A stretch of DNA of 36,504 bases, from the NCBI RefSeq assembly GCF_013141915.1, contig NZ_SROX01000031.1:1-36504 (forward strand), written 5' to 3'. This DNA comes from Cupriavidus necator. GTDB taxonomy: Bacteria; Pseudomonadota; Gammaproteobacteria; Burkholderiales; Burkholderiaceae. Below are positions 1-8,110 of this stretch, one piece after another. The position numbers were made by a program, and so were the translations under genes. The notes below the pieces were generated by a model. That model did no database searches. It worked only from the letters and a program-made list of their open reading frames with translations, and had not been told where the DNA came from. Numbering within the stretch: the stretch's first letter is position 1; every line of letters begins with the position of its first letter.

Positions 1-40
1 GCCTTCTGGACCACAAAATGGCTACGCAAGTTCGTCGCGC

Positions 41-46
41 TACAAT
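41..46 (+). promoter_or_regulatory. Possible -10 element for the acyltransferase gene
   Basis: TACAAT is a near-consensus -10 located 28 bases before the ATG at 74. The matching -35 region (18-23) is poor. A private promoter would fit a conversion gene expressed in the lysogen, but this is a weak call from one hexamer. The rest of positions 1-73 shows nothing else recognisable. Confidence 0.25.
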
Positions 47-73
47 GCCCGCTGCATGTAACAGAAGCGACAC

Positions 74-1162
74 ATGAATAATAAGCGCATCTACGAGATC
101 GACTCGCTACGTGGGATCGCCGCGCTCGTGGTGGTCCTGACCCATTTCCAGCCGTTCTTCTGGTCGCGCGTGGTCCATTGGGGATTCTTGGCCGTAGACC
201 TGTTCTTCATCCTGAGCGGCATCGTCCTGACCAAGACCTATGAGGCCCAGATCCTATCCGGCTCGATCAGCGCGCGCGACTTCCTTGCGCGACGCTTCGC
301 AAGGCTGGCACCCCTGCACTACCTGGCGCTCAGCTTGTTCGCGCTGGCTGAACTGGTGTCGTGGGCCAATGGCGGCGGCCACGTGGTCAACTGGTACATG
401 CCGCTCTACTCGTTCTTCCTGAACCTGGTGTTCCTGCAGAACGTCGGGTTGACCCATGAGATGACGTGGAATGGCGTCTCATGGTCGATCTCGACCGAGA
501 TGGTCGTCAATCTGCTGTGGTTCTATGTGCTGGTGAAGCTGCGTCCGACCGTGGCGTTCTTCGTCTCGGCAATGATCGTGGCGGCGCTGTTCATCTTCAC
601 GACGATGGGCGCGAATCTCGATTTCACCTTCGCCAACAAGTTCGGCATCAACATCGGGCTGGTGCGCTGCGTGATGGGCTTCTCGCTGGGCGTGGTGATG
701 GCGCGCACCCTGAGCACGAATGGAAAGCAGTCGATTGGCGGACATGCAGCTGCCGTGCTCGTGCTCGGCCTGCTGGCGTGGATCGGCTATACCTACAAGA
801 CGCCGGGGATGGAGGGAGCCGATTACGTCGTCGTGCTGTTCCTGTACCCGGCGCTGGTCTTCCTCTCGCTGGGCCGGTCGTTCCTGTCTCCAATCCTGCG
901 GTCTAAGCCGCTGGTGTTCCTTGGCGACATCTCCTACTCAGTGTACTTGTTGCATCCGCTGGTAGGATTGGCGGTGTCCCGATTTACCGGGTTGCAGGCG
1001 CCCCACCTCGGCATTGCCGCCGTGGGCGCTGTGCTGGTGATGGCGACGATTACCTATTACACCGTCGAGCAACCGGCAAGGCGGTACCTGACGCGGCGGC
1101 TGACGGGGAAGAGGACGATAGGGGCGTCACCGCCTGCAGCTACGCGGCCTTCCGCCGTTTGA
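74..1162 (+). CDS. Acyltransferase family 3 (OafA/YrhL-like) membrane O-acetyltransferase
   Basis: Predicted integral membrane acyltransferase of family 3, about 362 residues, the usual length for a stand-alone member. The N-terminus carries the family signature DSLRGIAALVVVLTHF with its conserved Arg and His. About ten hydrophobic segments follow, and the C-terminal region has the typical SYSVYLLHPL motif. Members move acetyl groups from the cytoplasm onto surface glycans such as O-antigen. It is the only plus-strand gene at this end and converges on the late operon, overlapping the last late gene by 23 bases. That position suggests a lysogenic-conversion gene that alters the phage receptor. 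A chromosomal host gene at the prophage edge is the alternative. The exact glycan acceptor cannot be read from sequence. Confidence 0.85.
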   Translation: MNNKRIYEIDSLRGIAALVVVLTHFQPFFWSRVVHWGFLAVDLFFILSGIVLTKTYEAQILSGSISARDFLARRFARLAPLHYLALSLFALAELVSWANGGGHVVNWYMPLYSFFLNLVFLQNVGLTHEMTWNGVSWSISTEMVVNLLWFYVLVKLRPTVAFFVSAMIVAALFIFTTMGANLDFTFANKFGINIGLVRCVMGFSLGVVMARTLSTNGKQSIGGHAAAVLVLGLLAWIGYTYKTPGMEGADYVVVLFLYPALVFLSLGRSFLSPILRSKPLVFLGDISYSVYLLHPLVGLAVSRFTGLQAPHLGIAAVGAVLVMATITYYTVEQPARRYLTRRLTGKRTIGASPPAATRPSAV

Positions 1163-2120
1163 ACTTCAGGAACTCCGCCCCATCTTCCGCTTCCCAGAAC
1201 ACTTTGATCTTGTCGGCGTGGGTGTCTGGCAACGCAGGGTCGATCACCGTCACGGCGCAAGGCGACAGGCTAGAGTCACGGAACCCGCGTTCCTTTGCGT
1301 ACCGATCGTAAATCTTGTAGGACGCGATCTGCAGCGCGTGGCACACCCGCCCAGAGTCCGGATCCTTCAGGACACCATAGCCGCTCACATGCTTGTGCCC
1401 GCAGATCGACAGGTGATCCCGAGTCCCGAAGTGCGTCGCCTTCATGACGCCGTGTGCCGGGTTGTAGATTGAGTTGCCGGCGAAGTCATGGCGGGCGTTG
1501 ACCATCACGCTCGAGCGATTCGAGAAGTTCAGCGACATCCGGACACCGTGATCCTTGTGGACGCCGGAGATGCCGCGAGCCAGCCATTGCAGCGGATCGC
1601 CGGCACCGCTCCATGCGTCATGGTTGCCGCCGACTAGATAGAGCCAGTCCACGGATCCGATGAACCATTCCGTCAGGCGCCAGGCTTCCTTTGCGGTCGT
1701 GGACTGCTCGGCGTAGAGACGCGCCAGACGGCCGACCCAGTTGTTCGATACGTCGCCTATGTTGGCGCCGAACAGCCCTTCCGTGTTCCGGATCAGCTTG
1801 GCGTGCCGCTCGAGCGCAACGATGTCGGTGCCGTCATCGTCAACGTGCGGATCCCCGAAATGCAGGATACCGATGGGGCCGGGGATCTTGACCTTGATGT
1901 CAACGATCTTGTTGGCGACTTCCGCTCGAGACTTCTGCGCGAACTTGCGCTTGCGCATCTCGAGCAGTTCCTCGATGGGCAGATCCTCGTCCACCTGCGG
2001 CGCAGCCTCGAATTCTGTGCCTCGAGCCAGTCTATCCCGTAGCGTGGTTTCTGCCATGCCCATGCCCCGAGCCGCAGCCTTGATGGAGCCGTACTGCTGA
2101 ATCAGATCGTCACGTGTCAT
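1140..2120 (-). CDS. Metallophosphoesterase with N-terminal helix-turn-helix
   Basis: A 326-residue protein starting at the ATG at 2120; the longer upstream frame runs through the neighbouring gene and looks out of register. Residues 1-35 form a helix-turn-helix (SIKAAARGMGMAETTLRDRL). The rest is a calcineurin-like metallophosphoesterase with the expected metal-binding blocks in order: FGDPHVDDD, GDVSNN, GGNHD and GHKHVSG. The family hydrolyses phosphomono- or diesters using two metal ions, and some members act on DNA. It is the last gene of the late operon, 4 bases beyond a small cysteine protein and just after lysis genes. The substrate is unknown; a DNA-directed phosphodiesterase is suggested by the HTH but is inference. 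Confidence 0.8.
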   Translation of the reverse strand: MTRDDLIQQYGSIKAAARGMGMAETTLRDRLARGTEFEAAPQVDEDLPIEELLEMRKRKFAQKSRAEVANKIVDIKVKIPGPIGILHFGDPHVDDDGTDIVALERHAKLIRNTEGLFGANIGDVSNNWVGRLARLYAEQSTTAKEAWRLTEWFIGSVDWLYLVGGNHDAWSGAGDPLQWLARGISGVHKDHGVRMSLNFSNRSSVMVNARHDFAGNSIYNPAHGVMKATHFGTRDHLSICGHKHVSGYGVLKDPDSGRVCHALQIASYKIYDRYAKERGFRDSSLSPCAVTVIDPALPDTHADKIKVFWEAEDGAEFLKFKRRKAA

Positions 2121-2124
2121 GGCG

Positions 2125-2340
2125 TTAGCTATTGAGTTTCGCGGCCCAGGCGCCGCACCATTCACCGGAATCCACCAGCGGGAACATGCTGATCGTGCCG
2201 CCATCTTGGAAGTCCACCGCCATAGTCGGAGGGTTGCGCCGGCACTCATTACGTCCTTCCTTGGGCACGAAGTAGCGGCAGTTCTCGCACGCGACCAGCG
2301 TTTCGGCCGGCTCGATCTTCTTGGGCTTGCGGGTTGCCAT
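2125..2340 (-). CDS. Small cysteine-motif phage protein
   Basis: A 71-residue protein with CENCRYF near the N-terminus and further cysteines at ECRRNPP and EWCGAW, so a four-cysteine metal site is plausible. The ATG at 2340 is chosen because AAGGGG sits 5 bases upstream. A GTG at 2346 overlaps the preceding stop codon but would place the ribosome site inside the start. Similar small proteins occur near lysis genes in proteobacterial phages. No function can be assigned. Confidence 0.7.
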   Translation of the reverse strand: MATRKPKKIEPAETLVACENCRYFVPKEGRNECRRNPPTMAVDFQDGGTISMFPLVDSGEWCGAWAAKLNS

Positions 2341-2342
2341 GG

Positions 2343-2567
2343 TCACCCCTTGATTGCAGCGTCGGCGCCTTCAGTCGTGTCGATCGACTTCAGGCAGTGG
2401 TCTTTGTCGAACCAGTTGAGCGCCTTGCAGAGGATGCAGCCCCAGGCTTGCCTCTTCTGCATGGCCTTGCCGGCGCGGGACGAAATGGTTTCGTCAGGAT
2501 CGCCCGCGAACAGCGCATTGCCGAGTTGGTCGATGCTGATCAGGATGTTCCAGAAGTAGCGCTTCAT
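2343..2567 (-). CDS. Small phage protein of the lysis region, unknown function
   Basis: A 74-residue protein opening MKRYFWNILISIDQLGNAL and containing the conserved-looking GDPDETISSRAGKA segment. The start at 2567 has AGGGGG 7 bases upstream and overlaps the previous stop as ATGA. Proteins with this N-terminus are common next to holin and endolysin genes in phages; some database entries label them as a UvrD helicase, which the short length makes untenable. The hydrophobic N-terminal helix and two cysteine-containing motifs (GCILCKA, KDHCLK) are all that can be seen. Function unknown. Confidence 0.7.
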   Translation of the reverse strand: MKRYFWNILISIDQLGNALFAGDPDETISSRAGKAMQKRQAWGCILCKALNWFDKDHCLKSIDTTEGADAAIKG

Positions 2568-2947
2568 CGTGCGACCCCCTTTACCTTTTCGAGTGAGCGG
2601 AGGCCGCCCAAGCCCAACATGCCGAACAGCAATTCCCACAAGGTGTCATCCAACCCCGGCATCGTCGGGAGTTGATGGCCGGCGAGGACGAAGCCCCACG
2701 CCACCAGCGGGCGCAGGATGAACTGATAGGCCAGCGCGGCGGCGCAGACCCAGCCGACCGCAGGACGCCACCCGCTCGTGAACACGTTCGGGCTCGCGGC
2801 TTCCGCCTGATTCGTCTGGATCTGCCCCTGCACGATGGCGAGGGCCGCGGCCAGCTTCTGCTTTTCCTCGTCCGACTTGTCCGGCCAGATCGTCTGCACA
2901 ACGGTCTTCGCCAGGTCAATGCCTGCGGTGATCGGGTCAAGTGCCAT
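2564..2947 (-). CDS. Holin-like membrane protein (3TM holin family)
   Basis: A 127-residue protein from the ATG at 2947. After an amphipathic N-terminal part rich in Lys, Glu and Gln come hydrophobic segments around GWVCAAALAYQFI, LVAWGFVLAGH and LLFGMLGLGG. The segment NVFTSGWRPAVGWV is typical of the three-transmembrane holin family described from gene-transfer agents. It follows the endolysin by one base and is coupled to the next gene by ATGA. With the smaller membrane protein upstream, it gives the cassette two holin candidates. One may be an antiholin or pinholin. Confidence 0.75.
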   Translation of the reverse strand: MALDPITAGIDLAKTVVQTIWPDKSDEEKQKLAAALAIVQGQIQTNQAEAASPNVFTSGWRPAVGWVCAAALAYQFILRPLVAWGFVLAGHQLPTMPGLDDTLWELLFGMLGLGGLRSLEKVKGVAR

Positions 2948-2948
2948 G

Positions 2949-3395
2949 TCAGCCCTCTCCGGTTTCCATGATCTTCGCCAGGCGTTCTGCCCTGGCACCT
3001 ACCTGTGAATACCACTTCGATGCGCGCATGCCGGCCGCCGCTGCCTTGTAGTCCGACAGGTGCATGGCCTTCAGCGTGTTGACGAAGCCCGAGAGGCGAG
3101 GCCATCCGAGGTTGAAGCACATGTTGGCCAGCACCCGTTGCCGCGGTTCTTCCATCGCGCGCCACCAGTTGGCGTTTCGGTCCAGGTCGGTCACCGCATT
3201 GGCAATGTCCCTCTCGAGCAGCACGTCAATCTGGATGTCGTTCAGCGGCTCGTCGGTGGGCTTGTGGGGGTAGGCCGGGTCGTCGGTGATGTTGTGCCCG
3301 ACGCCAACGGTCCATTTGCCGACCGTGTCCCGATAGCGGCGCCGGCGCACGCCCTCATCGAGGCGAAGCTGCGCCTTCAGCTTGTCGTAGTTCAT
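2949..3395 (-). CDS. Endolysin, T4-type lysozyme (glycoside hydrolase 24)
   Basis: A 148-residue muramidase that cleaves the MurNAc-GlcNAc bond of peptidoglycan at the end of infection. Glu14, Asp23 and Thr29 have the same spacing as the T4 lysozyme catalytic triad (E-9-D-6-T), in LDEGVRRRRYRDTVGKWTVG. The downstream NLGWPRLSGF region matches the family C-terminal lobe. There is no clear signal peptide or signal-anchor, so export would depend on a holin. The start overlaps the stop of the small holin gene by ATGA. Confidence 0.93.
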   Translation of the reverse strand: MNYDKLKAQLRLDEGVRRRRYRDTVGKWTVGVGHNITDDPAYPHKPTDEPLNDIQIDVLLERDIANAVTDLDRNANWWRAMEEPRQRVLANMCFNLGWPRLSGFVNTLKAMHLSDYKAAAAGMRASKWYSQVGARAERLAKIMETGEG

Positions 3396-3574
3396 TCCTT
3401 ACCCCGCCAAATCTTCCGCAGCGCGATGAACAACTGCGCAGCGGTGTACAGGATCGATAGCGCGAGCAAGATGCGGGGGAAATTGGCGTCCCCCCACGCG
3501 AGCGCCGTAATGATCCACGGTGGCGATACCTTCACGGCTGTTGCTGCGACTGCAGACGCGGCTTCGTTTTGCAT
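3392..3574 (-). CDS. Small holin
   Basis: A 60-residue protein from the ATG at 3574. It has a hydrophobic helix (PRILLALSILYTAAQLFIAL), a possible weaker helix around PPWIITALAW, and a basic tail RKIWRGKE. This is the layout of class II phage holins. An upstream GTG at 3601 is rejected because it falls inside the terminator hairpin at 3596-3611. It lies directly ahead of, and overlaps, the endolysin, the classic place for the holin that permits lysozyme release. Confidence 0.75.
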   Translation of the reverse strand: MQNEAASAVAATAVKVSPPWIITALAWGDANFPRILLALSILYTAAQLFIALRKIWRGKE

Positions 3575-3586
3575 TGGGTTCCCGGG

Positions 3587-3611
3587 AAATGAAAGCGCCA
3601 CCCGAAGGTGG
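3587..3611 (-). terminator. UUCG-loop terminator before the lysis cassette
   Basis: On the minus strand GCCACC-TTCG-GGTGGC forms a 6-bp GC stem closed by a C(UUCG)G tetraloop, followed by GCTTTCATTT. It lies after the SGNH tail gene and before the holin. The U tract is imperfect, so it may attenuate rather than stop transcription. Confidence 0.65.
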
Positions 3612-3636
3612 CTAGTTGGCGGCTAGGGGCGCGGCG

Positions 3637-5106
3637 TTACGTGCCGACCATCTGGCATATCGTGTCCGCAATCCGCACGGAGGCTTGATAGGCCAAATAG
3701 TCGAGGCCCGCTTGATCCGGGTGTGCGTTGTCCGACGACAGGTAGAAGTCCTTGTTGCCGGTCGTCGTCTCGCCAGTGACCTTGCCGGTACCGGATAGCC
3801 AGTTCTCCGCCGTGCTGTCGATGTAGCGGAACCTGCTGGCATTACCCATTGCGGCAAAGCCAGCGCCCACGGCGGTGGACAGGTCTGTGCCCGGCGTGCC
3901 AGATACATTGATTGGTCCAAGGCCAATGTGAATCGCCTTGGGCACGGCTGCGCTCACCTGTGACAGCACCGATTGCACAGCAGCCGTCACGACAGACGAT
4001 CCGGCCGCGGCATCGTTCTGCGAGCCCCACCAGACGTAAATGTCGGCATCCAGCGCAATGAAGTCTGCCACGCGCTTTGCGTCGTTCCAGGCGGGGCCGT
4101 TCGGCGTGACCGTGGTGTTGACGGTCGCCCAGCCGCTGCCGCCGATGGCGTTGATCTCGGCGCGGTCCGCGAGACCCAGTCGCTGGCCGATGGATAGCCC
4201 AATGTGGGCGCCGGCATAGTCCAGATAGGTTCCGTTGGTGATCGAGTCACCCACGAATGCGATCTTCGGCGCCAGCGCCGGCACAGCGTACGGCAAGACC
4301 GTGCTTTGGTTGTCGACGTTGATGCCGTAGAGCTTCTGCCCCGAGCCGTGCCAGATCAGCTCGATCCGGCGCATCTTGCGCTGGGTGAACTGGGCCGACC
4401 AGACGGGGCCATTGAACGTGGCGCCCGTACCGGAACCCGTGGTCGAGCCTTGGGTAAAGGTGGTGGTCGAGACGGAGTAAGCGCCCTGGTTGGATACCTC
4501 GATGGCGCTGATCGCACCGCTGCTGACCTGGATCACCGTGACGACAGCAGCCGTGCTGAACGTCCCGCCGGCCAGCGTGATCTGATCACCAACCGCATAG
4601 CCGGAGCCGCCGGCGTTCTTCGAGACCTGCGCCAGCGTGTACGTGCGGGTATTGGTGCCAAAGTCGAACTTGACGTAGTGCGGGTTGCCGTCGTTCGGGA
4701 ACACCGCCAGCCTAGCGCGAGCGATGTACTCGCCGTCGACAATCGCGCTGACCGCTGCGAACTGCGTGCCGCGGAACACCGCTTCGAAGGCCGGCGCGTC
4801 CGTCACGAAGCGCGTGCGGATCGGACTATTCGATGCCTGCTTGCTGCTGTCGGCAAACGTGATGCTGGAGCCTACACCGCGGTTGGTGCCGTCGTTGATC
4901 ACAGCATTGCCGATATGCGTGAGCGCGTCGTTATCGAAGCGGTGCGAAACGTTGCCGGCGGTGTTCGCGTTGATGGTGGATGCGTTGCCCTGCATCGTGA
5001 CAGTCGGCGGCGAAGCCATCACTGGATAACGTGAACCTACCCCATCAAAGCGACGAGCCCACCGCTGAACGCGAGACTCGCGGAAAGGCGCATCAAGAAT
5101 ACCCAT
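3637..5106 (-). CDS. Tail-associated SGNH/GDSL carbohydrate esterase
   Basis: A 489-residue tail protein with an SGNH hydrolase domain in its second half. Block I is VGDSITNG with nucleophile Ser288, block II is GGSG at 322-325, block III is GSQND with Asn364, and block V is DNAHPD with Asp459 and His462. Such tail esterases remove acetyl groups from capsule or O-antigen. Residues 164-231 hold a Gly-rich module (GGSGYAVGDQITL onward) common in phage structural proteins, apparently inserted in a beta-sandwich domain. The N-terminal 25 residues may anchor to the preceding fibre protein 8 bases upstream. It may counter the acyltransferase at 74-1162. Confidence 0.82.
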   Translation of the reverse strand: MGILDAPFRESRVQRWARRFDGVGSRYPVMASPPTVTMQGNASTINANTAGNVSHRFDNDALTHIGNAVINDGTNRGVGSSITFADSSKQASNSPIRTRFVTDAPAFEAVFRGTQFAAVSAIVDGEYIARARLAVFPNDGNPHYVKFDFGTNTRTYTLAQVSKNAGGSGYAVGDQITLAGGTFSTAAVVTVIQVSSGAISAIEVSNQGAYSVSTTTFTQGSTTGSGTGATFNGPVWSAQFTQRKMRRIELIWHGSGQKLYGINVDNQSTVLPYAVPALAPKIAFVGDSITNGTYLDYAGAHIGLSIGQRLGLADRAEINAIGGSGWATVNTTVTPNGPAWNDAKRVADFIALDADIYVWWGSQNDAAAGSSVVTAAVQSVLSQVSAAVPKAIHIGLGPINVSGTPGTDLSTAVGAGFAAMGNASRFRYIDSTAENWLSGTGKVTGETTTGNKDFYLSSDNAHPDQAGLDYLAYQASVRIADTICQMVGT

Positions 5107-5114
5107 ATCTCACC

Positions 5115-5567
5115 TCACGAAATCGTAATAGCCGGCTGCACGGTGACAGCGCCGTTGGAGTCGCGCGTCACAGCGGGTTGCGTGACGGTCTTTGCCGGTG
5201 TTCCTGCGTAGGTCGCGTGCCATGCGTCGATGGCGCCTGGGAATGCGGTGCTGGCTACGTCGGTTGTGAATACGCCGCTCGTTCCATCGGGCCACTTGAT
5301 GCTGGCTGTGGTGATGGCGCCGTTCGCGTCGCGGGTGGCGCTGACAAGCTGGAAGTTCTGCACCTGTGCCCACGACAGCAACAGCGCCAACCGCGCGCCG
5401 ATCGTCCCAGTCGGATACGTCAAAGCTGGATTTAGCCCCACCAGCGCCGCCCCCTTCGCTGGGTCGGTGGCATTCGCCACATCCGCGCGAAATTGGGTAT
5501 CGACATCGCCCTTGTCGCCCTTATCCCCCTTCCAGAACGGCAGCAAGTTCATCGGATACTTAGCCAT
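5115..5567 (-). CDS. Small tail fibre protein with collagen-like GDK repeats
   Basis: A 150-residue protein. Near the N-terminus is a short collagen-like stretch GDKGDKGD, then a segment VANATDPAKGAALVG that resembles fibre N-terminal regions. The C-terminal half has two similar units, SATRDANGAITTASI and AVTRDSNGAVTVQPA, suggesting a small beta-repeat. It overlaps the upstream gene by 8 bases and precedes the esterase. It is probably a structural adaptor or short fibre. No enzymatic motif is visible. Confidence 0.65.
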   Translation of the reverse strand: MAKYPMNLLPFWKGDKGDKGDVDTQFRADVANATDPAKGAALVGLNPALTYPTGTIGARLALLLSWAQVQNFQLVSATRDANGAITTASIKWPDGTSGVFTTDVASTAFPGAIDAWHATYAGTPAKTVTQPAVTRDSNGAVTVQPAITIS

Positions 5568-5871
5568 GGGTGATGTCCTTGATCACGTTGATGTACTCGG
5601 TGTTGTTGGAGAATGGGCGGTTGCTGGCGTCGATGATTTGCACGTCTAGCGATAGCCGGCCAGTAGGCCAGCCGGTCGTGCCGGCGCTGTATATGCGATA
5701 CAGGCCCTGCGTCGCATCGATCCATTCCGCCGTCAGTTGCTCTACAAGGCAGCCGCTGGCGTCGCGCACCTGCGATGAGATCGACCAGCCCGCGAAGCTC
5801 TGCACAGAGCCATCGGGGCCGAAGAACTGGCCGCCCCGCTCGAAGTTGTCACCACGTTTGATAGGGATCAT
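5560..5871 (-). CDS. BppU-N-like small tail protein, copy 2
   Basis: A 103-residue protein beginning MIPIKRGDNFERGGQFFGPDG. The IKRGD opening, the central LTAEWIDATQGLY and the end NVIKDIT are shared with the 103-residue protein at 15563-15874, with about half of positions identical by eye. The pattern resembles the N-terminal domain of the baseplate protein BppU, a beta-sandwich used to dock receptor-binding proteins. It lies directly after the tailspike and before the fibre and esterase genes, so a role in attaching or assembling these is likely. Confidence 0.65.
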   Translation of the reverse strand: MIPIKRGDNFERGGQFFGPDGSVQSFAGWSISSQVRDASGCLVEQLTAEWIDATQGLYRIYSAGTTGWPTGRLSLDVQIIDASNRPFSNNTEYINVIKDITHG

Positions 5872-5880
5872 GTCGGCTCC

Positions 5881-8094
5881 TTAGTTGAGTGCAACCCAAT
5901 CGGAGGCGCCGGTGCCGGTGTTTTTCGCCTTGTACCACTTGTTGTTCGTGGTATCGAGCAGTTCTTCCCGCACGAAAGCGGCGTTCACGCTAGGCGCACC
6001 GGCCGAGGTGCGGTAGCCGTTTTGCCCGACCGCGACCCATGTGCCAGGCGAGCCAGCAACAACGCACGTCCAACCCTGCGGCGTCCCATCCAGCGGGTTG
6101 TCATTGCGCCAGTAGTCACCCACAACGCCAGTGATGTACGCGGCAAGGGCTGTCTGCGGGTTGCTCGAATTCCCGTTTTCCAGATACTTCGCGCCGAACC
6201 GCGCGCTGGGCGTGTGGTTGAAGAACTGCGTGTATGTGCCAGCCGAATAGGTGTTGCCTCGCTCGATAAATCCGATGTCGCCCTGTACGTCCCAAGCAAA
6301 CGGGATGGGTGAGCCGGCATTGCCGGTCATGTCGTTGCCGATGGCCTTGAAGTTGTAGCTGTCCACGCGGACATAGCCGTTCTTGACAGAGTTCCCTTCG
6401 AACACCGTGCCCTTGCCGCCGGGTTGCAGCAGGATGCCGCTGCTGTTCAAATTGAAGCGGTTCCCCTTGTACACGCACCCGAGGCGCTTGACGGACATCT
6501 GGATCCCGTACGTGTCTTGCGCCGTGCAGCCGGTCATCACAAAGCCTTCGATGTCCGCTGCGCCCCACCCGGACGGGTAGTAATCCGATACGATCAGGCC
6601 GCCACCGAAGAACTGCGCACCGGTAACCGTGACATTGGCGTTGTTCTGGTAGATGTCAGCCGTGAACAGGATGTGTGAGCTGACGCGCTCCGACGTGCGC
6701 TTCGAGTAACCGCCGGTAATCTCAACGTTGGAGGCTTCGTAGATTTCGACCCAGATGCCTTCGCCATTGAGCCGGCAGTTGTCGAACACGGTCGGCCCGA
6801 TGTTCCTGCCGGCAGCGAACCGCGACACCCGGCCTAGTGGCGCGATAGCGTCGCAGTTCACTGCCTTGCAGTTGATCGAGTTGTCAGAGAAGGCGACATC
6901 CTCGTTCGAAGTGTTCCAACTGCGCCCGGTCTGCTCCATGCGGGCCCTCGTGACCTGCACGTTGTCAGCGTTGCGGGTGATGACCGAGTAGTTGCACGTC
7001 TGGTACGTGAACAGCCTGTCAATGAAGACGTTTTTGTTCTGCGCGCCGTTGAAGACATCCATCATCAGCGCCGAGCGGCACGCCTCGGTTCGGACGCCGC
7101 TCATCCAGACGCCGTTATTGCCTTCGAAGGCGAACGGGTAGTAGTTCTCCGATGCGATGTAGTCGCTGCCGGCAATCGACGTGTTGCCGGAGACATTCGG
7201 GAAGTACGGATCGGCGATGGTGATGCCGGTGCAGTTCTTCAGGAAGAACGCCACGCGCTCGGCGTCGGTGCCATTGACGATGACCTTGGCGCCCGCGTCG
7301 AACAGCAGCGCAAGATTCGAGCGGCTGGTGATCTGCACCGCCGTCTTGCGCGTGCCGCTGAACTTGTCCTTGTACGCGACAGAGGTGGCCGGGATGATGA
7401 CGTACTGGCCGGCAGGGAATCGCAGGGTAGAGTGATCAGGGATGGCGTTGATAGCCGCCTGGATCGTCGCAGTGTCGTCCGTGGTGCCATCACCCTTGGC
7501 GCCGAACTGCTTCACCGATACTGGGCTGGCAGTCTGGTTCAGTTTCCACCGGCCGCCGTCGCCTGCGACGATAAGCGTGCCGCTGTTGTCAGAGCTGGTA
7601 GTGTCGGCTGGGTCGTAGGAGTACGCACCACCGCCGCCATCCCCAGCCGCGTAGTAGCCGGCCACGAACGCGCGCGTCCATTTGGTCTTGTCCAGCGCAC
7701 GCAGCGCCGCGATGCTGTCGACAACGCGATTAGAGCCGGACAGCAGGATGGCAGACAGCGTCGTGTTGCCATATCCGATCATGTCGGCGCCAGACGAGCC
7801 GGACAGCGCGCCAGCCGACACCATGCCCTCGACGTTGTCCCGGTCCCATACGGTGACGTCCGACGCATCCTTGGCGATGATGCGATAGGCGCCAGATCCG
7901 TACATAACCACCTCGCCGCGGGCGTCCGCGACAACCGGATTGGTGTTCGGCGTCGTCTGCGCGGAGTCCTGATAGGTCGCCTTCGGGGTGAGCGTTCCGG
8001 CTGCGTAGGTATAGAACTTGTACCCCACGCCAGGCGCCCAGGAATTCGTCGGGATCAGTTGCTTTGCGAGAGGCAACAGGCTTGCGTTGGCCAT
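5881..8094 (-). CDS. Tailspike, pectate-lyase-type beta-helix depolymerase candidate
   Basis: A 737-residue receptor-binding spike. Residues 1-95 form a head-binding region (LIPTNSWAPGVGYKFYTYA through VWDRDNVEGM) shared by many podovirus spikes. Residues 192-219 carry VKQFGAKGDGTTDDT, the entry motif of pectate-lyase-3 beta-helices, followed by a long parallel beta-helix rich in N/G turns (GNNGVWMSGV, NVEITGGY, GILLQPGGKG). The C-terminus (WYKAKNTGTGASDWVALN) is a short capping motif seen in other phage spikes. It probably binds and may cleave O-antigen or capsule. GGAG sits 6 bases before the start, and a strong terminator lies 17 bases upstream. Confidence 0.85.
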   Translation of the reverse strand: MANASLLPLAKQLIPTNSWAPGVGYKFYTYAAGTLTPKATYQDSAQTTPNTNPVVADARGEVVMYGSGAYRIIAKDASDVTVWDRDNVEGMVSAGALSGSSGADMIGYGNTTLSAILLSGSNRVVDSIAALRALDKTKWTRAFVAGYYAAGDGGGGAYSYDPADTTSSDNSGTLIVAGDGGRWKLNQTASPVSVKQFGAKGDGTTDDTATIQAAINAIPDHSTLRFPAGQYVIIPATSVAYKDKFSGTRKTAVQITSRSNLALLFDAGAKVIVNGTDAERVAFFLKNCTGITIADPYFPNVSGNTSIAGSDYIASENYYPFAFEGNNGVWMSGVRTEACRSALMMDVFNGAQNKNVFIDRLFTYQTCNYSVITRNADNVQVTRARMEQTGRSWNTSNEDVAFSDNSINCKAVNCDAIAPLGRVSRFAAGRNIGPTVFDNCRLNGEGIWVEIYEASNVEITGGYSKRTSERVSSHILFTADIYQNNANVTVTGAQFFGGGLIVSDYYPSGWGAADIEGFVMTGCTAQDTYGIQMSVKRLGCVYKGNRFNLNSSGILLQPGGKGTVFEGNSVKNGYVRVDSYNFKAIGNDMTGNAGSPIPFAWDVQGDIGFIERGNTYSAGTYTQFFNHTPSARFGAKYLENGNSSNPQTALAAYITGVVGDYWRNDNPLDGTPQGWTCVVAGSPGTWVAVGQNGYRTSAGAPSVNAAFVREELLDTTNNKWYKAKNTGTGASDWVALN

Positions 8095-8110
8095 CGTGGC
8101 TCCGAAAATG

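Noticed and set aside
1683..2100. Long frames opposite the metallophosphoesterase and similar long antisense frames across the late operon
   Set aside because: GC-rich DNA with biased third positions creates long shadow frames. These lack domains, ribosome sites and coupling.
3575..3601. Longer holin from the GTG at 3601
   Set aside because: The GTG is inside the terminator hairpin and lacks a ribosome site.
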